DNA of 64,000 bases, from positions 530,994-594,993 of the forward strand of contig CAJHNH020004602.1 in NCBI GenBank assembly GCA_905116865.2, read 5' to 3'. Under the pieces are notes generated by a model. It made no database searches, had not been told where the DNA came from, and worked only from the letters and a program-made list of their open reading frames with translations. Source of the DNA: Candidula unifasciata. Lineage: Eukaryota > Mollusca > Gastropoda > Stylommatophora > Geomitridae. This document shows, piece by piece, positions 19,131 through 30,689 of this stretch. The stretch's first letter is position 1. Each line of letters starts with the position of its first letter. The position numbers were made by a program, and so were the translations under genes.

Positions 19131-19889
19131 CAATATTTTTTTACAGCAAAGTGGCTATATGTACCAGAAAGAATAACATTTAATAAATCAGATCTACAAG
19201 AACATATTTCCTAATGGCAAAATTAGACAATTTTGAAGAGTCTTTAATTAACTCTTTGATGGCTCTTCTTACTGAATATCAACTATCATGTGCCTTCTCT
19301 TATTTGATAGATTTGGTCACCTGGCTCGCTAGCATTTCACCCAGATTTACGGTATCTATCATAGAATCAGGGACGAAGGGTTGCAATATCCATAGTACCG
19401 TGCCAAAGGGTTAACAACTCATGATTTCTGGGTAATTGAAAAATAAAAAATAGATTTGGTCAGTACACATAAAGAAAGTCTGGCTTTCCTAAAGGCCACT
19501 TTCACTTTGTATTTATTCACTGTATCGTATTCTAGCTCGTGGCATAATGGGGTCAAATTGAGCTCTTTCCCTTGTGAAAGTCTAAAATGTTTAAAGTAGC
19601 AAGCCTTTATTCTATGCGGGTGGATCCAGCCTAGAGCCCTACCACTAAACTACTCTTCAAAATCGCTTTAAATGTATACCTTGGGGACTCTGGCACCTAG
19701 TGGACTAAACTGCCAACACAGCTTCATCTAATCCTAGGGGCTGAACTGCCTACACATTTATTCTATCCTCGAGTGACATCCCCTGCTTATCCGCGGATAT
19801 TAATTTTCCCGGCCTCACGTGCCTCACCAGACAATTGCCTTGACATCTGACTGCAACGAGATACCAAGATAAGTGATATTGTATATTTG

Positions 19890-20025
19890 TGTAGTATTGT
19901 CTAATCTATGCATGTGTTGAAGAAGGCTCCAAAGCCGCAAAGTTCACATTTTGTTTGTGTTTGTTATATTGTGAAGCTCGCTGATAGACTTTTCGTTCGG
20001 TTTTATATCTCACCACTATACTAGC
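19890..20025 (+). mobile_element. Penelope-type terminal repeat, copy 1, degenerate hammerhead-like core
   Basis: The block GTCTAATC..TTGAAGA, hairpin GGCTCCAAAGCC and GCAA is followed by TTTGTGTTTGTTATATTGTG and a CTCGCTGATAGACTTTTCGT tail. The same order is at 42815 and 43030, where the core reads CTGATGA. This copy has lost the consensus core. Confidence 0.5.
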
Positions 20026-20040
20026 ACTACATACTCATTT

Positions 20041-21040
20041 TCAGTGCAAGGAAAGGGGTACTTTATTCTGTCTCACATAATGATCAAGTATACCAGCCAC
20101 AATACCTCTCTGTAATGTGTTTTAGATATTTTCAGGATGTTTGTTCAGTTTATGCTCAGATTATTTATCTGTCTATCTTCTAGCTACTTGAGGGGCCATG
20201 ATTATAACTGAGGTGATAACCAGCAGTGGGTCATTTATAAATACCTATGCTCTTAGCTAATTTGTTTTTCATTTGTTAATATATTTTTCATAACATAGTT
20301 AGTATATTTTTCATAATTTAGTGATTTTCAAAATATATGTCGAATTTAGTTGTAAAGAAAATGTTACACACATTAGTGTATTCATGTTAACAAGCATTCA
20401 TGTACTCTTATGTCTTCTTCTTCACCCCCTAAGTGTAGAAGAGTACCTCGCTATCTTGTTTCTGTTTTGACATAAACACACAGTATCACCACTTGCCAAA
20501 CTAATACCATCCATACTTTACAAGAGGTAAACTCTTATCGTCCAGTTCTTATCTGAAGTGCACTAAATATGCAGATGGCACCAGTTTAGTACTGTACCTA
20601 CAGACAATTATTAGTTTTAATAATTACTATTTTATCATCCTGTAGCATGTACTTTGCAGAATGTCACTCTCATCACAGTCTGCTTGAAATAAACTCGGTC
20701 TCTCGCCAACTCTCCCACCTCGTGCACTTTCCTACTTAATGTGTCACTTATATCTTGCGCTCAACGCGGTCTCTAGATGAGCCAAGGGGCATCTAGAGAT
20801 GTCTTTGCCTGCGCTCATCTTCGTGCTGGTCGATCCTGTTCCTTCTTTCCTAGGACCATATCGTCTACTAATATTCTTTCCAATCCACTGTGGTGCTGAT
20901 ATGGCTAGAATATTTGAGTTTCTGAGACAAGATGCTGTTTACTAACCACTCTTCTTTGATATTTATGTCCTTTAGGGTGGCAGCATTTAATTACTGCATA
21001 TAGTGCAGATCTGACAAGGAGAACTCACCGTAGACCCCAC
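20041..21040. other. No feature recognised
   Basis: AT-rich sequence with short runs. I see no exon, repeat relative or RNA gene. Confidence 0.4.
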
Positions 21041-21049
21041 AATTTTCTT

Positions 21050-21170
21050 TTTGTCAGGAATTCCTGTTATTCGAATAAGAGTTCAAAAAAAAAAAAAAGA
21101 AAAAAAAATTGCTGGGGATAAACGAATTGCTTCCTTGCAACAGAACACCACATCCGAGATGGCCTCAAGT
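21050..21170 (+). repeat. Unclassified dispersed repeat, copy 1
   Basis: It shares TTATTCGAATAAGAGTTCAA, an A-run, ATTGCTGGGGATAAACGAAT and CACATCCGAGATGGCCTCAA with 23345-23465. It sits directly before a SINE-A copy. Confidence 0.6.
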
Positions 21171-21184
21171 GGTCTGCAATCTAT

Positions 21185-21411
21185 TCCCCGTGTGGCTTCC
21201 GGGGCCCTATTATGGAAAAAAAAAAAAAGAAGAAACCTGCTACCTCCCTAACAAGCATGTTGTATAGGGCAACTAATTAAGGATTTTGCTCCAAAGTTGG
21301 AGCCTATCTGACTTAAATGGGAACTGGCATACTAGTAAGTTTTGAGGAAGACTAGCCCAGAAGTGGACGAACAGCCAGAATTTTCCGCCAGAGAATGCTA
21401 AAAAGAAGAAT
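21185..21411 (+). mobile_element. SINE-A family copy, internally shortened
   Basis: It starts CCCCGTGTGGCTTCCGGGGC and includes AAGCATGTTGTATAGGGCAA, CTAGCCCAGAAGTGGACGAA and a short AAAAGAAGAA tail. Part of the middle is missing compared with 9957-10240. Confidence 0.75.
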
Positions 21412-21489
21412 TACCATATATTAACATAATTTGCATCACATTTTTGCTAAACTACATTTACAGCTCATAGTAGGGCGGGTAAAGAGATG

Positions 21490-21870
21490 GGTAGTGGTCA
21501 CTGCGGCTAAATGGTTGGACCTGTTGGTGTCTTTTCGCCGCTCTAGCATTCAGTTGAAAAGGGCAGTGTTTACAAAGATGTTGTCACAGTAGCTACACGG
21601 TTTGTGCATTGTGCGACTATGTGAAAACACAAAAACGATGGTCAAGGTTCTGCAATCTGTTTGTGGGTGCTAATCTGTGTATGTCAAGGTACATGCCATA
21701 AATACAAATTTCATTCCCGTTTTTCTGTCGCGGGCAAAGTAAAATCGTCAGCTGCACAGTCATGGCGACAGCACTAGCTAGCGGCCTTAAATCCTCAGGC
21801 TCAAAGACCCTCTGCCTACACGTGGTATGATAAAGGCAGTAAACTGGCCTTTTTCTTTCCGGTTAATGAT
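21490..21870 (+). mobile_element. tRNA-derived SINE-like module, decayed
   Basis: CTGCGGCTAAATGGTTGGAC is A-box-like. The body with CAGTCATGGCGACAGCACTA and AATCCTCAGGCTCAAAGAC parallels 10340-10430. The B box is eroded. Confidence 0.5.
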
Positions 21871-22214
21871 TTTTGAACGGGCCCTATCACACTGGTATGC
21901 CTAGAGGGTCATAATACTGTTAAAACGGATTTGGTGCCAAGATTATTTTATTAGCACAAAAATATGAACTCACATGATTCTCCTTACTGAATTTATTAAC
22001 CGTTTTAATATGTTTACGACAGTAAAAAAACACGCGGAGGATAGACAGCTCTAGAGAACCACATTACAACACAAAAACAGGTTTGCGAAAAAAGTGTTGA
22101 CATATCTTAAAACAACCATTTTACCCCCTATAATATTTCCGTAATCACCACAAAGTGTCTTAAAAAGGGTGGCGGTACTCACCACAAAGTTACTATTATT
22201 TATAGTTTCTATTA

Positions 22215-22488
22215 GACAGTATGATAACCAAGAGAAGATAGAAATAGCTTGGCCACGTTATGAGAATAAATCCTGATATACCTGCTAGAACAGCTCTCAT
22301 AGGGACACCAAAGGGAAAGAGAAAACAGGGGCGCCCAAAAACAACATGGAGACGAACGAGGAAAGTGACCTGAGTGCGGCATCTTTGACATGGAAAACTG
22401 CACTGAAGATTGCACAGGACAGGAAAGCATGGAAAGTCCTCTCTGAAGCCTCATGTGCCACTAGGCATAACGAGAACTGATGATGATG
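22215..22488 (+). mobile_element. 5'-truncated RTE-like LINE insertion with target-site duplication
   Basis: It matches the last about 270 bp of the LINE at 1-536, ending in TGATGATGATG. The 13-bp sequence ATAGTTTCTATTA directly precedes (22202-22214) and follows (22489-22501) it, a target-site duplication. That gives a well-defined insertion. Coding remnants include KRR-KWLGHVMR-like codons with stops. Confidence 0.9.
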
Positions 22489-22702
22489 ATAGTTTCTATT
22501 ACAGCAGAGTTCGGAGGGGGAGGGGGGGGGGGGGGGCTAAAAAGATGCGGATACTGCGTGCCGTTGCGTACCGACAGGTGAATTACTTTTATGTAAAAGG
22601 CACACTAAAAATATATGAGACGTCACAACTACACTCCCACAGTCGTCAGAAATCAGTAGTTAGTCTATACAACATTAACTACAGTAATTTATGAACATAA
22701 AT

Positions 22703-22705
<3 letters not shown>

Positions 22706-22748
<43 letters not shown>

Positions 22749-22758
22749 GGGGGGGGGG
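22706..22758. repeat. (GA)n microsatellite with adjoining G-run
   Basis: About 36 bp of GA followed by AAAAA and a ten-base G-run, next to a SINE-A copy on the minus strand. Confidence 0.9.
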
Positions 22759-22780
22759 AACCGTTTCGTATCTCAATTAT

Positions 22781-23075
22781 CTTCTTCTTAATTAAAAGTC
22801 ATCGGCTATAAACTCCAGTGGAAAGTCTAGCTGGTCGTCAACTTCTGGATTTCAACTCTTGTTGCAGAACTTGAGTTTTGCGTGCACATTGGTATTACAG
22901 ATATGGCTTTATTTTTATGCTGATTTTTGATTCCTCGCCTCTCAGGCTGATGCACCCTGACTTAAAAGGAAACTACCCTGATTAGTCGTCTTGTACGGCA
23001 TGCATTTTAGGGAGGCAGTGTGTCTATTCTTGCCCCCCTCCCCCCAACCCCCAGAACGGGGTCCCGGAACCAATA
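22781..23075 (-). mobile_element. SINE-A family copy
   Basis: On the minus strand it reads from GGTTCCGGGACCCCGTTCTG, through GGAAACTACC-type blocks, to GACTTTCCACTGGAGTTTAT and AAGAAGAAG. Order and orientation are the reverse of 9957-10240. Confidence 0.8.
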
Positions 23076-23344
23076 AGACGAATATCCCAGTTGTAATTCG
23101 GATGGGTAAACATGATGTAGTTAAAATACATAATAATTTTTTTCTCAACTGTTTAATCTCACCATTTGTATCTTTGCCTGTCAGTCTCTACCTCTAGTGC
23201 ACAATATTTCTTCGCATACTTATAATTGTTCTTTGCCACCTCTTTTGTCGATACGCCCTATAAATGTCGTTTGTCTTTTTCTGATCTTTGGTCTTGCAAC
23301 TCCTGATCCCAGATCCGAGTACAGTGCATATCTAGTATTGAGAA

Positions 23345-23465
23345 CTACTGGGACCCAAGAAATTCCTCTAATCCGAATAAGAATTCAAACAAGAAAAATT
23401 GCTGGATAAAGAAATTTTTTTTTTTTTTTGCAACAAAAATTCGCCACATCCGAGATCACCTTATG
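23345..23465 (+). repeat. Unclassified dispersed repeat, copy 2
   Basis: It shares TAATCCGAATAAGAATTCAA, ATTGCTGGATAAAG, a T-run and CACATCCGAGATCACC with 21050-21170. Confidence 0.6.
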
Positions 23466-24051
23466 CGATTTTCACTGTAGTTCAGTGTTTGCTATCTTCT
23501 TTATCAAAGCTGCTCAACATTCTTAACACGCACTTCCATCGCCTTTGCTATTTCTTTAATGGAACTAAAAATCTACATATGGGAGGTATAAGAAAAGTTG
23601 AAATTAATTGTTGAAAGTTGTTTTTGTTTTAAAGCTACATAACTTCATTCTGTCTCGGATAAGCAGTACGATACATATTTCAGTTGCATCACAGGCATAC
23701 ATTCAGTAACAGTAAATCAGTTAACTAAAAGCATTAGGTGACTATAAAAAAATAATTCTATGTTATGTACCGTAATCAAGATTTAGAAGGTATAAATGTG
23801 ATCTGTTATAAATAGTACAAGTGTCACAACTGTCGAAATAAATGATTATATATGCACACATGGGCGCCTGAACGTGAAGGTTCAAGTCCCCTGAAGCCTC
23901 CCAAAATTTTTTAAGTAGATGGGGTGGGGGGGGGCGGGGGGGGGGGGGGTTTGGTCCCTCATTCCTTCTCCACCCCAATAATTTTGACAAGACAAAGAGG
24001 CCTCTTTTAACCATATGTTAAAAAAAGTTCATAATTTTATATTATTGCAAG

Positions 24052-24054
<3 letters not shown>

Positions 24055-24139
<85 letters not shown>
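24055..24139. repeat. (AT)n microsatellite
   Basis: About 85 bp of AT dinucleotides, one interruption. Confidence 0.97.
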
Positions 24140-24141
<2 letters not shown>

Positions 24142-24679
24142 CTATTCAGCAACACCAGTAACAGTAATAATATTCAGAATGATAAACGCTCGCACACACA
24201 ACAGGCATGGAGAAGAAAGTTTACGAAAAAATTAGAGATACAATATCTCTTTTATAAAGGGATATTATTTATAGGAAATTTTTCATTACATATAATTCAG
24301 TATCCGAACTATACAGAAGGATAACTAGGAATTCTAGTGAAATCTGACTATAAAGCTTAACGAAATGGGGAAGAACGTGCATACAACAACACAAATAACT
24401 ACACACAGGTAGCAAAGAGGAGAGTATTCAGATCTCTAGGGGGTGACGTGAGGAACGTTTTAAAAATGTGATGTGGAGTGAATAAAAAAAAATAAACGAT
24501 GGCTAAAAAAATATAGTCGTAAAAAATAAAAAGTAATAATGTTAATATATTATATAATAGTAGGAATAACAGAAATACAAATGTTAACTATACATAAATG
24601 ATACTGATAAAGAGATAGAATAAACTAATAATATGGAAGAAAAGAAAATATTTAAAATTTAAAATTTGATAATAGTAAA

Positions 24680-24965
24680 ACTGTTTAAAACAAGGTATAT
24701 TGATGCCACCTGGACTAGGAACACCTAGTCTGTGGATGCGGCGATTTCTCAAAGCGAGGCGTGTGGTATGATCGCCAGAGCAAGATTTTAATTCTGTGAC
24801 ATAAATATCTTTACCTCTATGGTCATAGCTGTTAAAATGGAGAGGGAATAATTTAACAGTCTTGTCAATATCGGAGAGATGTTTCCGAAAACGATCAGAT
24901 AGCTCCCTGCCAGTTTCCCAACTGTATGCCTTGTTGCATCGTTTGCAGATTATGGGATAAATTAC
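24680..24965 (-). pseudogene. Penelope-like element, GIY-YIG endonuclease remnant
   Basis: The minus-strand frame reads IYPIICKRCNKAYSWETGRE, then LSDRFRKHLSDIDKTVKLFP, then HFNSYDHRGKDIYVTELK and LALRNRRIHRLGV. This matches the C-terminal GIY-YIG nuclease of Penelope-like retroelements: a Cys-containing CKRC insert, the ETGR...R...H block and the closing segment. The usual Gly before Glu-Thr-Gly-Arg is Trp here. No RT part is joined to it. The frame is open across this domain but the element is truncated upstream. Confidence 0.85.
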
Positions 24966-24999
24966 TTTGAGGGATTCACAAGTAAAAGTTTCCCTAATT

Positions 25000-25112
25000 G
25001 GGGGGGGGGGGGGGGGGAAACCATTAGGGAAACTGACTGAAAAGGTCTGGACAACGAAAGGATATGTCTTGCGCGCGCACGCACACACACACGCACGCAC
25101 ACACACACACAC
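25000..25112. repeat. G-run of 18 and CA/GCAC microsatellite
   Basis: An uninterrupted G tract at 25000-25017 lies 60 bp from a mixed CACG/CA array at 25073-25112. Confidence 0.9.
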
Positions 25113-25378
25113 AACTTTAGTAAGGAGAATTTAGTTTTGCGATATATGTGTTGTTCGTCCATCACAAATGATGAAGACCACTTTTCAGCCAAAGTAACTG
25201 GATGAAAGTGACTTGCTCAAGGACTTGGATTCAAGTGAAGAAGAGTTGCGCAATTCGTCGACCTCACTCTTTCGCTGTGTCCATCTTGATCCAATAGCAG
25301 GACAGTGTCGAGACGATTGGAAATGGACCTAGGTGCAGTGGATTACCAAGGCGTCCTAATGTATTCATGATGATGCGA

Positions 25379-25380
<2 letters not shown>

Positions 25381-25411
<31 letters not shown>

Positions 25412-25462
25412 GTCTGTCTGCCTGCCTGTCTGTCTGTCTGACTGTCTGTCTGTCTGTCTGAC

Positions 25463-25527
<65 letters not shown>

Positions 25528-25580
25528 GCCTGCCTGTCTGTCTGTCTGTCTGTCTGCCTGCCTGCCTGTCTGTCTGTCTG
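25381..25580. repeat. (TCTG)n microsatellite
   Basis: 200 bp of TCTG units with scattered TGCC and ACTG variants. Glu/Arg/Thr/Asp repeat frames across it are artefacts. Confidence 0.97.
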
Positions 25581-25828
25581 AATTCATGTATTTATGTATG
25601 TGAGTATGTATGTATGTATTTATTACTTCGTGTTTGTCGTCTGGAGACACTTGACAGCCATATTGTCGCTTTATATCCATTATTGGGCAAGTGAACAATG
25701 TTTAATGGGCACCCACATAAGTATAGAACAGAAAACAATCGTATTATTTAAAAATAGAAATCTATAAGACCACGACTAATCTGGTGTTATTTGCCCCATC
25801 TGCAAGGCATTGGCTGACAAGAGTATGT

Positions 25829-25861
<33 letters not shown>

Positions 25862-26499
25862 TATATATATATGGCTGACAATAGTATTAACTCTAAAGAT
25901 TCTAAACATAATGCAGTATATATATATATACATATATATACTGCATTATGTTAAGAGTACGCGCTGTTTATAATTTTATCATGACTAACAAATAGAAGTT
26001 TTTGTGGAAACAGGTGCCATATTTTTGTCTATTTATTTATGTTATCTAGGAAGAATGTTGAACAAAGGCCATAGTACATGTAAACGAATGTTTCCCACTC
26101 TTTGAAGCATATTAGTAAATGTTATATGAATATTTTCTCTACGAGTGCGATGTCAATATACGCGGTTCGCCTTTTCGCTTCAACACTTTTTTCTGATACC
26201 CACACTAGCTTCGTCAAACTTTATCAACATAAGTGACAGTAAAATAATAATGAAAACATCAACAAATTCTGGCTCTGAATGGGATTCAAACATTTACGAG
26301 GCTTGCAGGCAAACATAACGACTGCTCTGTCATGACTGCTAATAACTTTGTACAGTTTTGTGAACATCCTGGCGCTTATTTTATGATAGTACTGTTGTTG
26401 TTGAGAAAAAGAATGTTGAAGTGCTATGTAGAGTGTGTTGTTGTATGCATTCGTATGAAGCATGAACATAAGCAAACAAGCTGAAAAACATTTGATCGC

Positions 26500-26832
26500 G
26501 GCGGGTATATGATTTCTAAGGAAAAGAATATTATGGAAGGATAGAAAAACAAACGAAACTGTCCTTGTCGCGACATATGGAAGTATAAACTTAGAACAAT
26601 TAGATGTAGACAGACAATGTTTTTGGACATGTTATGCAAAGGAATGGACTTAGTAACAACTGGCAAGATTGATGGAAAGAGAGCAAGGGGAAGGCAAAGA
26701 GATAAATACCTGGATGGACTAGCCAGATGGATGGCGCGAGGCGCAAAGAGTGAAGTGGTCGTGTGAGATGGCGAAACAGGATAGCCTACTCTTACCGGCA
26801 TGTCACACAAGGATGATGATGATGTTGTTGTC
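26500..26832 (+). pseudogene. RTE-like LINE 3' tail
   Basis: Decayed FGHVMQRNGL-like and CAAGGGGAAGGCAAAGAGAT segments lead to a GATGATGATGATG end, typical of this group. Frames are broken. Confidence 0.75.
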
Positions 26833-26859
26833 ACTGTTATTGTAATAAACACATTAGGA

Positions 26860-27380
26860 TCAAGAACAGAATAGGACAGGCTAACACTGCATTTGATAGA
26901 ATGAATAACATTTTATGTAATAAATCCTTGTCTTTAAAGGTTAGTAAAATATTTATCGCATGCTATTTAGTGCCAGCTTTAACATGTGGCTGTGAATGGG
27001 GACAAATAATGAACGTGCCAAGCAATTTATTGAGGTCTATGAAATATGTTCACAGAAGAATCCTTAGAATTCACCAGAGAGCCAAAAAGAGCAACCCACA
27101 TTTTTCGAAAGAGGCGAAGGTTTGAAGACAATTTATCACAAACATCAGAAGGAAACAGTCATAATTTTTTGGTCATGTTATGAGAAGGAAACTAAAACAT
27201 GTTGTGACCACAGAAAAGGTCTGTGAAAAAGAGACAGAGCAAAGCGATTTTTGACAGCCTTAAATCATGACATGGAGGGGTGTCAACACATCAACTGATA
27301 CATGCTGTTGGAGATTGCAAACTGCGGAGAGGCACGATCGCCCACGTTGGTCGAATAGAAACTTGATGATGGTGATTGCC
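26860..27380 (+). pseudogene. RTE-like LINE fragment
   Basis: The frame encodes RMNNILCNKSLSLKVSKIFI followed by ACYLVPALTCGCEWG and later VHRRILRIHQRAKKSNP, the post-RT region. It continues as FGHVMRRKL and ends near GATGATGGTGATTG. It lies directly behind the fragment at 26500, in the same direction. Confidence 0.8.
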
Positions 27381-28087
27381 ACTTATATATAATTCACAGC
27401 CAAACGGTAATAACGTTTCTCTATATTAACTTCTCTATGTGCGCGGCGCAATGTAATTAAAATCTGAAGTACAAATATGACGACGTACACACTTTAAGAT
27501 GAATGAACACAATGCGGTCGTAAAGTTTAATTAGGAGGAATGGGGGAAAAAGGGGGGGGGGGGAGCGGTACTTGATCATCAACATTATTAACTTATAATC
27601 TGCAAGGGTGTAGTCAACAGCTAATTAGTTTTTGTTGTTGTTAAATGTGTCAGATAATTAACCACCTACCCCCTCCCCCAGAAAAGGAACAATTCTACTT
27701 ACAAGCACATACCTTGCGCTACTAGATATGTAAAACCATGGTCTCAACGAAATTCTGAACTCGCTCTGTAGTAGGTGTAACCGACGATTTGCCACACGGT
27801 TAAGTCCATCTAAGAATTCGCTGGCTATGAATGTTTTTTGTTGTTAACGCGTATTATATGTTATTTAATTGTTTTTTCTTTTTCAGTTTTGTAGGAATGC
27901 ACGCAAATCTGTAGTTTGATAATAAAACACACCAAACATTGACATGCTACATGAAGACTTGTCGACGAGCAATTTTTTGGGAGGACAGCCTGCAGTATAA
28001 TTATGGCTGGCTGGGGAGTTAGTTGTATAAGGCCGCACAACTTGAACACCTGGGGATAGTGTTGTATAGAGCTACATCATCAGCACT

Positions 28088-28088
28088 G

Positions 28089-28142
<54 letters not shown>
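28088..28142. repeat. (AT)n microsatellite
   Basis: About 55 bp, immediately before the head of the composite element at 28144. Confidence 0.95.
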
Positions 28143-28148
<6 letters not shown>

Positions 28149-29504
28149 GCTGTACCCGGCCACGCGTTGCTGTGGCATAGTTTGGCTAAATGGAAATGAA
28201 AGAAAATAGAAATCGAACGTGTCTAATACAATCATTGTCTGCTCAGATATAAAGATAGTCTTTGACCCCCCCCCCCTCACCACCACAAACTAATCCACCT
28301 ACTAATCTCGCCCTCATCAAAGATTTTTGGAAAAGAAAGACAATGGAAATCGCACGTGTCTAATATAGTTAATGTCGCAATCATTCTCTGCACAGACATA
28401 GAGATAGTCTGGTTTTCCAACTTTAGAACACGCACCTTATAATTGTGTCTTTATATTAGTGACATGTTAAATGGTGTTATTAGCACAGTAACAAAAATGG
28501 TTATTCGGTTATCACATGCTAAAGCTGTTTGTATTTTTATAGGAGACGGAAGTAAAGCTACAACTGTACTTGTAAATAACAAAGTAAGTCGTAAAAAATA
28601 GAAAAGCGGAGGTAGCGTTAGTAAAATATAAACAAATTAGGTAATGAGAACTTGAAAATCACGTGTAAAGCTCTTTAAGTTCTCTTAAATTTAAGTCATT
28701 ACCCCCCATCCCCTCCCCTCTTCCATCGACTACTGCTCTCTCCCCGTTTCGAAGGATTTGAAATCACTAACTGCGATATTTTGTTGTTGCTGTAACTGAC
28801 ATTGACATCCCTGTCCATCTGGACTAAATAAGAAGCAGGAATTGTAAAAGGTAGTGAATAGGGCTAGTGAAATATTTACCACATCATCCTTCAGTACCAG
28901 TACAACTACTAAAATAATGTCACTGCTATCTGTGTTAACATCGGAGTAGACAGAGAGTCGTGAGCCAAGAAGATTTGGTTTCCGCATGGCTAGTGCTGTC
29001 GCCACAGACTGGTCAGGTTAGGATGTATAATTTCACTTGCCGACAGAAGAACGCCATAAACCTTACCGGCGGTCTTTCACATGAGAGCACTATGGTGTAA
29101 CAGCCCAAACCACAACTATTACTGCTGCTGCTACTTTAAGTGGGGTAAAGCAGTTACTGTGACTTAAAGCTCTCTCAGTTAATAGTTTGCCCCCCCCCCC
29201 TCCCCCCCAAATTCACCGACACCTCTTTCCCACATTGAAAAAGTTGGGAGAAAAAAAAAACGACACTTGAAAAGCAAATGAACACAGGAAAAAAAACACC
29301 ATAATTAGGAAATGAACGCCATTGTAAACAGCACAGCTTAAAATTCCAACACAGATGAAATAACTAAATCTAAATGAAAATCTATAAAATTTCAGCGTAA
29401 CCATGCAATCGGAAAGTTTAACAATGAGTGTGCGAAATGGTCAAATTTAATTATCAAATGGTTTACCCATTTACTTGTTTTTTTTTTTTTTTTTTTAATA
29501 TTAA

Positions 29505-29655
29505 GGCAACATGGCTAGTGCTGTCACCACGACAGAGCAGATGAGGATATTATTTTAGTCCGGGGTGAAAAAAAAAAATTTAACTACTGCGGATTCGAAC
29601 CCAGGTCTACCGCACTTGAACCCAGTGTTCTAACCATTCGACCAAGCAGCCACTT
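29505..29655 (-). mobile_element. tRNA-derived SINE module
   Basis: On the minus strand the A-box-like TGGTCGAATGGTTAGAAC is followed 40 bp later by a perfect B box GGTTCGAATCC, then an A/T tract and a CGTGGTGACAGCACTAGCCA body. It is not a functional tRNA: the acceptor pairing is poor. Confidence 0.75.
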
Positions 29656-29870
29656 AATCGGAACAACGAAAAGAGAAAAAAACTATTAGACATATGTGTC
29701 CCTACCACTGTGTCGCGATTAAAACACAATTCAAAACCACAGGCAATTGTTTTCTCGTAGACAGATACTCCAGATATATTAATGAAATAGAAATCGCACG
29801 TGTCTAACACGGTTAATGAAGTTAATGTCGCAGTCACTGTCTGCGCCGACGTCGAGATAGTCCTCGATTG

Positions 29871-29893
29871 CCCCCCCCCCCCCCCCCCCCCCC
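29871..29893. repeat. C-run of 23
   Basis: Uninterrupted homopolymer inside the composite element. Confidence 0.97.
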
Positions 29894-30293
29894 ATCGAAG
29901 GATGTTTGAATAAAAAACAACAGAAAATAGAAATCGTGTTTAATATGGTTATTGTGGCAAATATAGAGATAGTCTTGTTTGCTGTACCACGACCTACTCT
30001 ATGTATTAGTATTAGAGAAGGCGTTGGCTGCACGTAACTCGCCGGCGAATGGTAAATACTGCGCATGCGCAATTACTAACGTGGCTATAATTAGAAATCA
30101 CTAAAGTTATAAATATTAGTTGCGTATATTTTGGCATAAATTGTGGTCACCTATCTCTAACAGTGACAGGTTGAATTTCAAACCACGACGGTTCAAAATC
30201 GGTTATCACAACAAACATATCCTGAAAATTTCAGCTAAATCGGTTCAGTAGTTTCCGAGTCTATAGAGACCAAACAAACACACAAACATTGAT

Positions 30294-30396
<103 letters not shown>

Positions 30397-30689
30397 GTTT
30401 TACATTGCCTTATCTTTTCAAAATTAATTATATTTCTTACTATAACATAATACACACAATGTTACGGTTAAAAAATTATTGCTTGAGGTTGAAAACTAAT
30501 ATCTTAAAATTAACTGTAGCTACATTTAAATTACACGAACGCCATGAAAAAAATAGTGACGGATGAATATAGGGCTCCATTAATTCAGCCGTACTGTTAG
30601 TCTTATTCAATGACAGCCCCTCCCTTCCAATTGCAGTCAGAGTTACTACACCTCCCTGGATCGTTCTAGCGGCGCTCAGGGAACGGTCT

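Noticed and set aside
25264..25698. 144-codon Arg/Gln/Thr/Asp-rich ORF
   Set aside because: Frame through the TCTG array.
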